Position numbers and translations under genes: made by a program. Below, in pieces: positions 26,460 to 35,547 of a stretch of DNA of 64,000 bases. The notes beneath the pieces are model-generated. The model saw only the letters and a program-made list of their open reading frames with translations, did no database searches and had not been told where the DNA came from. The stretch covers positions 366,398 to 430,397 of the forward strand of contig CATIQU010000035.1 of assembly GCA_949519155.1 (NCBI GenBank), read 5' to 3'. Position 1 is the stretch's first letter, and every line of letters begins with the position of its first letter. This DNA is from Polaribacter sp. SA4-10 (GTDB taxonomy: Bacteria; Bacteroidota; Bacteroidia; Flavobacteriales; Flavobacteriaceae).

Positions 26460-28067
26460 ATGAAAAAAATATTAAAAATAGAAAGAATATCTGCCATCCT
26501 TTTTGTGTTCTTTATCACATTTTCTTCTTGTACAAACGAGTTAGACATTACACCAAAGGATGATCAAGATTTGTTAGGTGATGAATTTTTCGCAAACGAA
26601 AGTTCGTACAAGCAATTATTAGCAGGTGTCTATGGAAACCTATCTTTAACTGGTGTCGATGGACCAGGATCTTCAAATATTGAAGGTTTAGATGCAGGTA
26701 CAAGTCAATTTGGCCGTGTCCTCTTATACTTACAAACATTATCAGCAGATCAAATGATTTGGTCTTATGAGAATGATCCTGGTACAAGAGAAATTCAACG
26801 TAACCTTTGGAGTGCAGATGACCCTATTATTTTAGGGATGTTTGGAAGAAGTCATGTAACAATAGCTTTTGCAAATAATTTCTTAAGAGAAACTACAGAT
26901 GCAAAATTAACGGAAAGAAATGTTTCAGATGTTGTAAGAACAGAGATTGTAGCCTATAGAGCAGAAGCACGTTTGCTTAGAGCTTTATCTTACTACTATA
27001 TGATGGATTTATTTGGTCAAGCAAATTTTGCCACAGAATTAGATGCAATAAACGCACAACCATTAGCTTATAATAGAGCGCAATTATTTGAATTTATAGA
27101 ATCTGAATTGAATGCAATAGCGTCTGATTTATCAGATCCAATGACCAATGAACACGGTAGAGCAGACAAAGCAGTTGCAGCGATGATTTTGGCCAAAATG
27201 TATTTAAATGCAGAGGTTTACATTGGACAAAGTAAATATGATGAATGTGTTACAGAATTAAATAAAATAATAAATGGTGGTTATTCATTAGCGCCAGATT
27301 ACTTATTAAATTTCATGGCAGATAACAATACAAATGCTGCAAGAAATGAGATTATATTTCCTTTAATTTCCGATGGTATTAATACTCAAAACTACGGACC
27401 TACTACTATTATTATTAATGGTTCTGTTGGTAGTATAGAAGCAAACGGTGCCGAAGTTGGTGTTGGTGCAGGTGGCTGGGGTGGAGCCCTTAGAGTTCGA
27501 AAGCAGTTTGTGAATTTGTTTGAAAACAGTGTTTTTGATACCGATTCAAGGAATACAATTATTTCAGAAGGTAGATCTAAAGAAATAACAGATATTTCTG
27601 ATAAAGATCAAGGATATATTATTCAAAAATATTCAAATGCTTTATCTATTGGAGGGTATGGTCCAGATCAAACTTTTGTAGATACCGATTTCCCATTATT
27701 TAGATTAGGAGATGTGTATTTAATGTATGCAGAAGCTCAATTAAGAGGCGCTTCAAATGCGACACAAGTGAATGCGCTAGGGTATGTAAATCAATTACGA
27801 TCAAGAGCAAACAATCCACAAGCAATTCAAAGTGGTGATTTAACACTCGATTTTATTTTAGATGAAAGATCTCGTGAATTGCACTGGGAAGCACACCGAA
27901 GACAAGATTTAATTCGTTTTGGAAAGTTTACAGGGGGTTCTTATAATTGGGCATGGAAAGGAAATGGTAGCAATGGTATTTCTTTACCAGATCACATGAA
28001 ATTATATCCGATACCAGCTGCAAGTTTATCAACAAACCCAAATTTAACTCAAAACTCTGGTTACTAA
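26460..28067 (+). CDS. SusD-family starch-binding outer-membrane lipoprotein
   Basis: SusD/RagB homologue of 535 residues, the surface lid and glycan-binding partner of the adjacent SusC. Lipoprotein signal: ITFSSCTNELDITP. The helical TPR-like core includes RAEARLLRALSYYYMMDLFGQ and AAMILAKMYLNAEVY. The C-terminal SusD region has DERSRELHWEAHRRQDLIRFGKF followed by the typical LYPIPAASLSTNPNLTQN ending. It starts 6 bp after the susC stop, so the two are surely co-expressed. Starch/maltodextrin specificity is inferred from the SusE/F neighbours. Confidence 0.95.
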   Translation: MKKILKIERISAILFVFFITFSSCTNELDITPKDDQDLLGDEFFANESSYKQLLAGVYGNLSLTGVDGPGSSNIEGLDAGTSQFGRVLLYLQTLSADQMIWSYENDPGTREIQRNLWSADDPIILGMFGRSHVTIAFANNFLRETTDAKLTERNVSDVVRTEIVAYRAEARLLRALSYYYMMDLFGQANFATELDAINAQPLAYNRAQLFEFIESELNAIASDLSDPMTNEHGRADKAVAAMILAKMYLNAEVYIGQSKYDECVTELNKIINGGYSLAPDYLLNFMADNNTNAARNEIIFPLISDGINTQNYGPTTIIINGSVGSIEANGAEVGVGAGGWGGALRVRKQFVNLFENSVFDTDSRNTIISEGRSKEITDISDKDQGYIIQKYSNALSIGGYGPDQTFVDTDFPLFRLGDVYLMYAEAQLRGASNATQVNALGYVNQLRSRANNPQAIQSGDLTLDFILDERSRELHWEAHRRQDLIRFGKFTGGSYNWAWKGNGSNGISLPDHMKLYPIPAASLSTNPNLTQNSGY

Positions 28068-28087
28068 ATCAATATAAATTATAAAAG

Positions 28088-29188
28088 ATGAAAAAAATTA
28101 AACATATTTCAATAGCCAGCATTATTGGTTTGGTCTTATTAATCTTCGCTTCGTGTGATGATTCATCTGAACTCTTTAATGTATCTGCAAATCCAAATGC
28201 AGCAGTTTTAGCAGAGTTAAACTTTACAATGATAGAGTTAGATGCAGTGAATACAAGTAATTCAGCGGTAACGTTAAATTGGCAATCTGCAAACTACGAG
28301 CAGCAAACAGCTATTAATTATTCTATTGAATTTTCAAGTGACGTTGATTTTACGGCACCCGTTGTAGCTTCATCAATCACAGGGCAAACATCAATTACAT
28401 TGTCTGTTAATGAGATTAATGCAGCTGCAGGAAATTCAGGTTTAAATCCATTTGAATGGGGAACGCTTCATGTTAGAGTTGTATCGTCAATAGGATCTCA
28501 GAACGGATTACCAGTTCCTTCAAATACAATTCAGTTTGAAGTATATCCATTCTATAATTATGTATTTTCTGATTATTACTTAGTTGGAGACGCAACTGCA
28601 CCAGGCTGGAATAATAACAATAACAATCCTGCTCTTTTTAGAGATCCAACCGATAGTAATGTATTTTATTACACTGGGTTTTGGGCAGAGAATGGACATT
28701 TTAAAGTACTCGAAACAAAAGGACTTTGGCAACCACAATTTGGAACAGATGATGGCGCAACTGTAGGGAACAACCCAGGTGGCGGAACAGATCCTGAAAG
28801 ATTTCCATATGGTGGTGGTAATGGAATTCCTGCTGGATTTCATACTTTTAAAATAAACTTTGCAAGCAATACATTTACTTTTGAATCTTTTGATGCTTCT
28901 GGCGCTGTAAGTCCAGCATCATTAACATTACAAGGATCTAGCTCGGCAAATATCTCGATGAATCCGTTAAGTTTTGACGGTCATATCTGGTATGCAACCG
29001 CGGTTAGATTAACACCAGGAGAACTTTCTTTTGTAACCGACAGCAATACGTCTTGGGGTAGTTCTACTTCATTCTCGGGTGTAGCTACCGATGGTGGTGG
29101 TGCGGTTCCAATAATTGTGGAAGATGATTATGATGTATGGTTTAATGATTTAACAGGTCGTTACATCTTTATCCCTTTAAATTTATAA
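28088..29188 (+). CDS. SusE-like outer-membrane starch-binding lipoprotein
   Basis: Lipoprotein of 366 residues (IFASCDDSSE signal). The N-terminal part (about 35-155) is the SusE-type Ig/FN3-like domain (VTLNWQSANYEQQTAINYSIEFSSD form). The rest contains SusE/F C-terminal carbohydrate-binding-like segments (YLVGDATAPGWNNNN, GHFKVLETKG, HTFKINFASNTFTFE). SusE proteins hold starch at the cell surface and have no enzymatic activity. It lies 20 bp after susD and 24 bp before the SusF-like gene. Two modules seem present, the second more divergent. Confidence 0.88.
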   Translation: MKKIKHISIASIIGLVLLIFASCDDSSELFNVSANPNAAVLAELNFTMIELDAVNTSNSAVTLNWQSANYEQQTAINYSIEFSSDVDFTAPVVASSITGQTSITLSVNEINAAAGNSGLNPFEWGTLHVRVVSSIGSQNGLPVPSNTIQFEVYPFYNYVFSDYYLVGDATAPGWNNNNNNPALFRDPTDSNVFYYTGFWAENGHFKVLETKGLWQPQFGTDDGATVGNNPGGGTDPERFPYGGGNGIPAGFHTFKINFASNTFTFESFDASGAVSPASLTLQGSSSANISMNPLSFDGHIWYATAVRLTPGELSFVTDSNTSWGSSTSFSGVATDGGGAVPIIVEDDYDVWFNDLTGRYIFIPLNL

Positions 29189-29212
29189 TAAACGAACTAA
29201 AAAGATAAAAAA

Positions 29213-30889
29213 ATGAAATCATACTTTAAAAAAATAAGTTACTTATTTCTTTCACTAACCCTTTTATTAGGAGCCTGTGACGCAGAAGAGAGCTTAAATA
29301 TTGTAACACCAGAAGCAAAATTTGTTTTAAATTCTCCAGGGATAAGCAACGTGTTTTTAAACTTTGCACTCCCAAACAATCCTGCTTTTACAATTTCTTG
29401 GATCGATGAAATTACAGGTAGTACAAACTATACTGTAGAAATGTCTACGGATAAAGAATTCACTACTCCAATTGCAATTGGCACAACAGATAAAGATAAT
29501 TTTTCTATGAGTGTTGTTGATTTTAATCAGGCAATTACAGATTCAGGTGTCACTTCATTTAGAGACATTGCAATTTACATGAGAATCAACGCAGGCGGAG
29601 TTGTTAGTAATGACATCCTATTTTTAGTCACTACCTACCCAGTAAATGCACCAGTAATTATAAGTGTTGCCGATGGAGATGCTTTTCCATTATCAATTAC
29701 AAATAACGATCTAGATGCAATTACAATTACATGGGATGATCCAATCGCAAATTCTACATTGAACATCGATATTGATTATTACTTGGAATTTGCAGTGCCA
29801 AACACCAGTTTTGCAATGCCAATTGAAGGAGGTAACGTTCATAATATGAGCTCGATGGTTCTTACAAATGCACAGTTAAATAATGTTGCCATTCAGTCTG
29901 GAATTCCTGTAGACACTTCAGGAGATTTAGAGCTAAGAGTACGCGCTGTCATTTTAGATGCTGCAACAAGTAGTGTTTTAGAGAGAACAACTCTTACGAC
30001 AACCATAAATGTAACCACATATTTAACTGTATTAGATTTATCTTCTACTTGGGGAATTGTTGGTTCTGCTGCAAATGATTGGGGAGCAACTCCAGATTTA
30101 CCAATGTTTACAACAGATACAGACGGTGTTTTTGTAGCCTATGTAAATTTAACAGACGGAGAATGGAAGTTTAGAGAAAATAATGATTGGGCTAACAATT
30201 TAGGTTCTGGAAGTGCTGCAGATGATGTTTCATCAGGTGGAGGAAACTTTGCAACAACAGCTGGATCCTTCAAAATCACCTTAGATCTAAACAATAACAA
30301 ATATACCAAGGAAAGTTTTTCATTAGGAATTGTTGGTGGCGCTTATAATAACTGGGGTGCAACTCCAGATTTTAAGTTAGAGTACGATCAATATTCAGAT
30401 GTATTTAGAGGTATTGTTACACTAATTGATGGTGAAATGAAGTTTAGAATGAATAATGATTGGGGAAACAATTATGGAGATGATGGCGCCGATGGTACCC
30501 TAGAATCTGGAAGTTCTAATATTATTGTATCAGCAGGAATTTATATTGCGACAGTAGATTTAAACAATTTAGAATATACTTTAGAACCAATAACAAATGT
30601 TTGGGGAATCGTTGGTGGAGCTTACAACAACTGGGGAGCAACTCCAGATGCACAATTCTCAAGAGATTGGTCTAGACCATTTGATGATATTTGGATTTTA
30701 GATGACGTTACCCTTATAGATGGTGAATATAAATTTAGAGCAAATAATGACTGGGGAACGAATTATGGCGATGATGGAAACGATGGAACATTAGATAATG
30801 GTGGAGCAAATATTCTTGCTATCGCAGGAACCTATTCTTTCATGCTCGATTTTTCTGATCCAGCAAATCCAACTTATACTATAAATTAA
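29213..30889 (+). CDS. SusF-like multi-module starch-binding lipoprotein
   Basis: Lipoprotein of 558 residues (LLLGACDAEESLN signal). The N-terminal half has one or two SusE-type FN3-like domains (ISWIDEITGSTNYTVEMSTD, then ITITWDDPIANSTLNIDI). The C-terminal half is three tandem modules of about 92 residues beginning near residues 281, 373 and 464. Each opens WGIVG or LGIVG, then WGATPD, and contains a DGEWKFR/DGEMKFR/DGEYKFR plus NNDW motif. The aromatic residues and spacing resemble starch-binding SusE/SusF modules. Modules two and three share nearly identical openings (IVGGAYNNWGATPD), suggesting recent duplication. A strong terminator follows at 30908. Confidence 0.88.
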   Translation: MKSYFKKISYLFLSLTLLLGACDAEESLNIVTPEAKFVLNSPGISNVFLNFALPNNPAFTISWIDEITGSTNYTVEMSTDKEFTTPIAIGTTDKDNFSMSVVDFNQAITDSGVTSFRDIAIYMRINAGGVVSNDILFLVTTYPVNAPVIISVADGDAFPLSITNNDLDAITITWDDPIANSTLNIDIDYYLEFAVPNTSFAMPIEGGNVHNMSSMVLTNAQLNNVAIQSGIPVDTSGDLELRVRAVILDAATSSVLERTTLTTTINVTTYLTVLDLSSTWGIVGSAANDWGATPDLPMFTTDTDGVFVAYVNLTDGEWKFRENNDWANNLGSGSAADDVSSGGGNFATTAGSFKITLDLNNNKYTKESFSLGIVGGAYNNWGATPDFKLEYDQYSDVFRGIVTLIDGEMKFRMNNDWGNNYGDDGADGTLESGSSNIIVSAGIYIATVDLNNLEYTLEPITNVWGIVGGAYNNWGATPDAQFSRDWSRPFDDIWILDDVTLIDGEYKFRANNDWGTNYGDDGNDGTLDNGGANILAIAGTYSFMLDFSDPANPTYTIN

Positions 30890-30907
30890 TTTCTTTAATA
30901 TTTTACA

Positions 30908-30940
30908 AAGGCTATCCTAAAACGATAGCCTTTTTTCTTT
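30908..30940 (+). terminator. Rho-independent terminator after susCDEF
   Basis: AAGGCTATC (30908-30916), 7-nt loop, GATAGCCTT (30924-30932), then a T-rich tract. It separates the SusF-like gene from the downstream amylase, whose expression then depends on read-through or its own promoter. Confidence 0.9.
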
Positions 30941-30958
30941 TTTTATAATAGCTTTCGA

Positions 30959-33754
30959 ATGAAAAAACTAACATCCCTCCTTTTATTTATAGCCTCCATA
31001 ACGTATAGCCAAGTAACCATTACACCCGCTATTTTTGAAGTTACCGAGTCCATTACAATTCGTCTAGATGCAAATAGTTCAGCTACGGATTGTAATGGAT
31101 TTAGTACTCCTTCAAAAGTATATTTACATGCTGGGGTTGGTACCGAAACGGACGCTTTTGGAACAAGTGTAGTTGGTAACTGGGGTCAGGATGACGGTGT
31201 CGGTGAAATGAACTTTAATACCGCAAACAGTAGATGGGAAATTACCTTTGTACCAAAAACCTATTTTGGATTAACAGATACACAAGCAGACAGTATTACT
31301 CGGTTAGGTTTCGTTTTCAGAAATGAAACAGGTGCGCAAGAATTGAAAGACAATGGATGTGAAGATTTTATTTTTGCCGTCGGATCGTTTCAATTAACCC
31401 TAACTACACCAGCAAATACAATTACTGTTTTAAATTCTGGAGAAACACTACCAATAACGGCATCCACCTCTTTAATTGCAAATTATACACTAAAAGCAAA
31501 TGGAACAAGTGTCAACCAACAGAACGATATAATCGACTATACCTATACGCCAACCATTACAGAAAACACCAATTTTATATTGGAAGCTACTAATAATGGA
31601 GAAACACAAACACAAACACAAACATTTCAGGCAATCGTTCGACCTACGGTCACAGAAGCTTCACTTCCTGTAGGATTGAAAGACGGAATCAACTTCAATA
31701 CAACAGATGCTACAAAAGCAACCTTAGTTTTATATGCTCCTGGTAAAGATTTTATACATGTGATTGGCGATTTCAATAACTGGGAAATTGACAATGCCTA
31801 TTTACTGAATAAAGACACTACAACAGATCGTTTCTGGATTGAATTAACAGGATTAACTTCCCAACAAAACCATACCTATCAATATTTAGTTGAGGGTGTA
31901 TTAAGGGTTGCAGACCCCTATTCTACAATCGTTTTAACGGAATCGAATGACCAATACATAAACAACACTACTTACCCCGATTTACCGGCATACCCAACTG
32001 GAGAAACCAACCATTCTGTTACCTTATTAAAAACCGGAGAAACGCAATACGATTGGCAAACAACCGATTTTACAAAACCAAAGAAAACAGATTTAGTCAT
32101 CTACGAATTATTAATTCGAGATTTTGATGCACTACATAGTTTTGATGCTGTAAAGGAACGGTTGGATTATTTACAAGATTTAGGAATTAATGCCATTGAA
32201 TTTATGCCATTAATGGAATTTGACGGAAATGAATCTTGGGGATACAACCCTTCCTTCCATATGGCATTGGACAAATACTACGGTACAAAAGAGGCTTTTA
32301 AGGGCTTAATTGATGAATGCCATGCAAGAGGTATTGCCATTATTGTTGATATTGCATTCAACCACGCAAGTGGGCAAAACCCCTATTATAGAATGTGGAA
32401 TACAGACAATGGCGACTATGGAGGTCAAGCAAGTGCCGACAATCCCTTTTTTAATGAAACAGCCACCCATTCATATAGCGTTTTTAACGATTTCAACCAT
32501 AGCCAACAAGCAACAAAAGACTATGTGAAAAGTGTTACTGAATACTGGATACAAGAATATAAAATTGATGGATTTCGATGGGATTTAACCAAAGGATTTA
32601 CACAAAATTGTACGTCTAATGATGACAGTTGTACAAATAATTTCCAACAAGATCGGGTAGATGTTTTAAAAGAATATGCAGATATCCAGTGGGATTTAGA
32701 TCCTGATTTTTATATCATTTTTGAACATTTAGGCACCAATAACGAAGAAACACAGTGGGTCAACTACCGTCTTACAGAAGGAAAAGGAATCATGGTTTGG
32801 GGAAATCACAACACAAACTACAACCAAGCAACCATGGGCTTTAGTAGTAACAGCGATTTTTCTTGGATTTCCTATAAAAACAGAGGATGGTCTGTACCCG
32901 CAAACGTAAGCTATATGGAAAGTCATGACGAAGAGCGCTTGATGTATAAAAACCTACAATATGGGAATTCAAATGGGAGTTATGACATCCAGAATTTACC
33001 AACCGCTTTAGATCGAATTGAATTGGCAAGTGCTTTTTATATTACGGTGCCCGGACCAAAAATGATTTGGCAATTTGGCGAATTGGGCTATGATTATAGC
33101 ATTGATTACAATGGCCGTGTTGGAAACAAACCCATTCTTTGGAATTATTTTGAAGAACAAGACCGAAAAGAGGTGTACGATACGTATGCAAAATTGATTC
33201 AATTAAAATTAAACTACGAAATTTTTGAAACGCCTGACTTTACCTTAGATGTTGCCAATACAAATGGCTTGAAAAAGATCCACTTAACAGATGTATCTGC
33301 TTCAGAAATACAGGCGGTTTTAATCTTAGGAAACTTTGGAGTAACCACCCAGAATATTGTCCCTAATTTTCAAGAATCTGGAAACTGGTACAACGTATTA
33401 GCGGACAATGAAGTCTTAAATGTCACAAACGTTGCTCAAGAAATCACCCTGCAAGCTGGTGAGTTTAAAGTATATGCTAATATGCCTGCAACGCTTTCTA
33501 TTGAAGGTTTAAATACAGATAAAAACAACTTCATAACACTTTTTCCAAACCCAACAACAACCTCTTTTTCTCTTTCTGAAAAAGCGTTTGCAGTAAGTGT
33601 ATTTGATATTCAAGGGAAAAGAGTTAAAAAATATACCTCAGAAAGTATTGCAAACAATACCTATTTAATAGCAGATTTAAACCAAGGAATTTATTTTGTT
33701 CGTATTGAAAACGCAATGAAACAGTTCCTTATAAAAAAATTAATTATCAAATAA
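30959..33754 (+). CDS. GH13 alpha-amylase with N-terminal binding domains and type IX sorting domain
   Basis: Secreted amylase-family enzyme, 931 residues. Signal peptide (MKKLTSLLLFIASITYSQ); N-terminal starch-binding-like domain (about 20-145); Ig-like region (146-230); CBM48-like domain (about 240-330; HVIGDFNNW, YQYLVEG). The GH13 catalytic barrel runs from about 375 (VIYELLIRDF; VDIAFNH; DGFRWDLTKGF with Asp542; IIFEHLG with Glu589; ESHDEER with Asp657). The C-terminal type A sorting domain (about 850-931; FPNPTTTSFSLSE, YFVRIENAMKQFLIKKLIIK) directs type IX secretion. It is probably the cell-surface or extracellular amylase that starts polymer attack, a SusG counterpart by role. It lies 18 bp past the terminator run. 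Confidence 0.93.
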   Translation: MKKLTSLLLFIASITYSQVTITPAIFEVTESITIRLDANSSATDCNGFSTPSKVYLHAGVGTETDAFGTSVVGNWGQDDGVGEMNFNTANSRWEITFVPKTYFGLTDTQADSITRLGFVFRNETGAQELKDNGCEDFIFAVGSFQLTLTTPANTITVLNSGETLPITASTSLIANYTLKANGTSVNQQNDIIDYTYTPTITENTNFILEATNNGETQTQTQTFQAIVRPTVTEASLPVGLKDGINFNTTDATKATLVLYAPGKDFIHVIGDFNNWEIDNAYLLNKDTTTDRFWIELTGLTSQQNHTYQYLVEGVLRVADPYSTIVLTESNDQYINNTTYPDLPAYPTGETNHSVTLLKTGETQYDWQTTDFTKPKKTDLVIYELLIRDFDALHSFDAVKERLDYLQDLGINAIEFMPLMEFDGNESWGYNPSFHMALDKYYGTKEAFKGLIDECHARGIAIIVDIAFNHASGQNPYYRMWNTDNGDYGGQASADNPFFNETATHSYSVFNDFNHSQQATKDYVKSVTEYWIQEYKIDGFRWDLTKGFTQNCTSNDDSCTNNFQQDRVDVLKEYADIQWDLDPDFYIIFEHLGTNNEETQWVNYRLTEGKGIMVWGNHNTNYNQATMGFSSNSDFSWISYKNRGWSVPANVSYMESHDEERLMYKNLQYGNSNGSYDIQNLPTALDRIELASAFYITVPGPKMIWQFGELGYDYSIDYNGRVGNKPILWNYFEEQDRKEVYDTYAKLIQLKLNYEIFETPDFTLDVANTNGLKKIHLTDVSASEIQAVLILGNFGVTTQNIVPNFQESGNWYNVLADNEVLNVTNVAQEITLQAGEFKVYANMPATLSIEGLNTDKNNFITLFPNPTTTSFSLSEKAFAVSVFDIQGKRVKKYTSESIANNTYLIADLNQGIYFVRIENAMKQFLIKKLIIK

Positions 33755-33789
33755 GCGATTTAAAACAGTATGTAAGCGCACTCTAAAAT

Positions 33790-34923
33790 CTACAAAAGCC
33801 CTTTCAACTTTAAAAGCGTAGTGTCAATATCTTGTTGTGTCGTATCTTTTGAAAAAGAAAAACGAATAGAGGTATTATTAGATGCTGAATCCTTTAAAAT
33901 TTCTTGCAATACATGAGAACCCGAATTACTTCCACTCTGACAAGCAGAACCGCCAGAAACGGCAATTCCTGCTAAATCTAGACTAAAAAGCAACATATCA
34001 TTATCAAAAGGAAAACGAACGTTTAAAATGGTGTAGGTTCCTTTGTCTACATCAGCAGAGTGACCATTGAACTGGATGTTTGGGTATAGCTTTAGAAGTT
34101 CGGAAATAAAATAGTCTTTCAGTTTAAGAAGCTTTATTTTATCATTCTCCATTCCACGAACGGCAATGTCCAATGCGGTTTCCATTCCTAAAATGGCATG
34201 TACATTTTCGGTGCTCGACCTCGCTCCTCTTTCTTGATCTCCTCCATGGAACATTGGCATGATTCCAAAACCTTTTCTAAAAAAAGCAAACCCCACTCCT
34301 TTTGGTCCGTGAAACTTATGGGCACTAGCAACCATAAAATCAATTGATGTTTTTTGTAAATCTAACGGATAATGCCCAACAACCTGAACAGTATCTGAAT
34401 GAAATAAAGCATTGTGTTTTTTACACAAAAAGCAAACAGCATCTGCCGGTAAAATGTTTCCTATTTCATTATTTATGAACATTAAACTCACTAAGGTTTT
34501 CTTGGTAGTACTGCTTAACAAAGCTTCTAAATGTACTAAATCAACAGTACCAAACTCATCAACATTCACGTGAACAACCGCAATACTATATTTATTTTTT
34601 AAATGTGCAATGGTGTGTGACACTGCGTGGTGTTCAATTTTTGTAGAAATTATTCTTTGTACGCCTAGATGGGCAACGGCATTATATAATATTAAATTAT
34701 CTGCTTCTGTCCCTCCTGCAGTAAAGACAATCTCACTTGCAGTGACATTAAAATGATGGGCAATATTTTTGCGTGCAGTTTCTACAACAGCTTTGGCTTT
34801 TCTTCCAAATTGATGTGTCGAAGAAGGATTCCCAAAATTATGCTCCATAGAGGCTTGCATTACTTTAATCACTTCTGGATCGATGGAAGTTGTGGCCGCA
34901 TTGTCTAAATAAATTAAATTCAT
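33790..34923 (-). CDS. Cysteine desulfurase (NifS/IscS-type, class V aminotransferase)
   Basis: PLP enzyme of about 377 residues that removes sulfur from cysteine for Fe-S cluster or tRNA thiolation use. It starts MNLIYLDNAATTSIDPEV at 34923; the frame is open to 35004 but the family start is the LDNAATT Met, and a -7 box lies at 34928-34935. Key parts: FTAGGTEADNLIL, HHAVSHT, the PLP-lysine motif SAHKFHGPKGVGF, and the catalytic Cys loop SGGSACQSGSNSGSHVL. The last reads like group I (NifS/IscS) enzymes. It slightly overlaps the promoter-distal end of the Smr gene region upstream. Confidence 0.92.
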   Translation of the reverse strand: MNLIYLDNAATTSIDPEVIKVMQASMEHNFGNPSSTHQFGRKAKAVVETARKNIAHHFNVTASEIVFTAGGTEADNLILYNAVAHLGVQRIISTKIEHHAVSHTIAHLKNKYSIAVVHVNVDEFGTVDLVHLEALLSSTTKKTLVSLMFINNEIGNILPADAVCFLCKKHNALFHSDTVQVVGHYPLDLQKTSIDFMVASAHKFHGPKGVGFAFFRKGFGIMPMFHGGDQERGARSSTENVHAILGMETALDIAVRGMENDKIKLLKLKDYFISELLKLYPNIQFNGHSADVDKGTYTILNVRFPFDNDMLLFSLDLAGIAVSGGSACQSGSNSGSHVLQEILKDSASNNTSIRFSFSKDTTQQDIDTTLLKLKGLL

Positions 34924-34927
34924 GTTG

Positions 34928-34935
34928 CAAAAATA
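34928..34935 (-). promoter_or_regulatory. -7 promoter box for the cysteine desulfurase gene
   Basis: TATTTTTG on the minus strand fits TAnnTTTG and ends 4 bp before the ATG. It is located just past the stop of the Smr gene and implies a near-leaderless transcript. No clear -33 box was identified. Confidence 0.4.
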
Positions 34936-34939
34936 CGCA

Positions 34940-35485
34940 TTAATTCGGGTTTTGATAGATGTACACTTCTGTAGCACCTGAACCATACTTCTTATAAGAA
35001 GCATCGTAATATTTCACCGGGTATTTGTTCAATAAATAATTCAATTCTGTTTTTAGAACACCAGCTCCAACTCCATGAATAAAAACAAGTTTAGAAATTC
35101 TTTTTTGAATGGCATATTCCACTTTGATCCTGGCGGTGTTTAACTGCAGTGTTAACATATCAAAATTATCCATTCCACGGGTTGATTTTGTAAGTTGATT
35201 AATATGTAAATCAACCTCTAAAATCACTTCTTTTTTTTCGGTGATGAATGCCGATTTTTTCTTTTTTACATCGATCATCTTTTGTTTTAGTAAGGGATCA
35301 TTAATGTCTGAAAACTTAGAAAGTTCTGATTGACGCGCTTCAATAACAACCAGTTCATTGGCTTCAAAACTAAAAAGCATTCCTTGTGCATCTCTAATTG
35401 CAACGACGCTTCCATTCACAGAAACAACTTCTCCTTTTAGGATATCATCTAAAACTGCTACTTTTTGACCAATTTGGAAACGCAT
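34940..35485 (-). CDS. Smr-domain protein (MutS2 C-terminal-like)
   Basis: Small protein of 181 residues. The N-terminal part (about 1-55) is a KOW/Tudor-like beta fold (IGQKVAVLDDILKGEVVSV). The C-terminal Smr domain (about 100-180) shows VDLHINQLT and LVFIHGVGAGVLKTELNYLL, the DLH and HGxG motifs of Smr nucleases/nucleic-acid binders. It lacks the MutS core. Relatives are widespread in Bacteroidota with unknown exact role, probably RNA or DNA processing. It is followed on the same strand by cysteine desulfurase 16 bp away. Confidence 0.85.
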   Translation of the reverse strand: MRFQIGQKVAVLDDILKGEVVSVNGSVVAIRDAQGMLFSFEANELVVIEARQSELSKFSDINDPLLKQKMIDVKKKKSAFITEKKEVILEVDLHINQLTKSTRGMDNFDMLTLQLNTARIKVEYAIQKRISKLVFIHGVGAGVLKTELNYLLNKYPVKYYDASYKKYGSGATEVYIYQNPN

Positions 35486-35502
35486 ATTTAACGATTAATT
35501 AA

Positions 35503-35532
35503 TTTGAGATTTAATTTTATAACTTATTTTTG
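35503..35532 (+). promoter_or_regulatory. Promoter of the tyrosine-phosphatase-like gene
   Basis: TTTG (35503-35506), 18-nt spacer, TATTTTTG (35525-35532): a full match to the Bacteroidota housekeeping promoter, 15 bp before the ATG at 35548. It argues against the earlier TTG start at 35530. Confidence 0.7.
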
Positions 35533-35547
35533 TGCAAAAATAACAAG

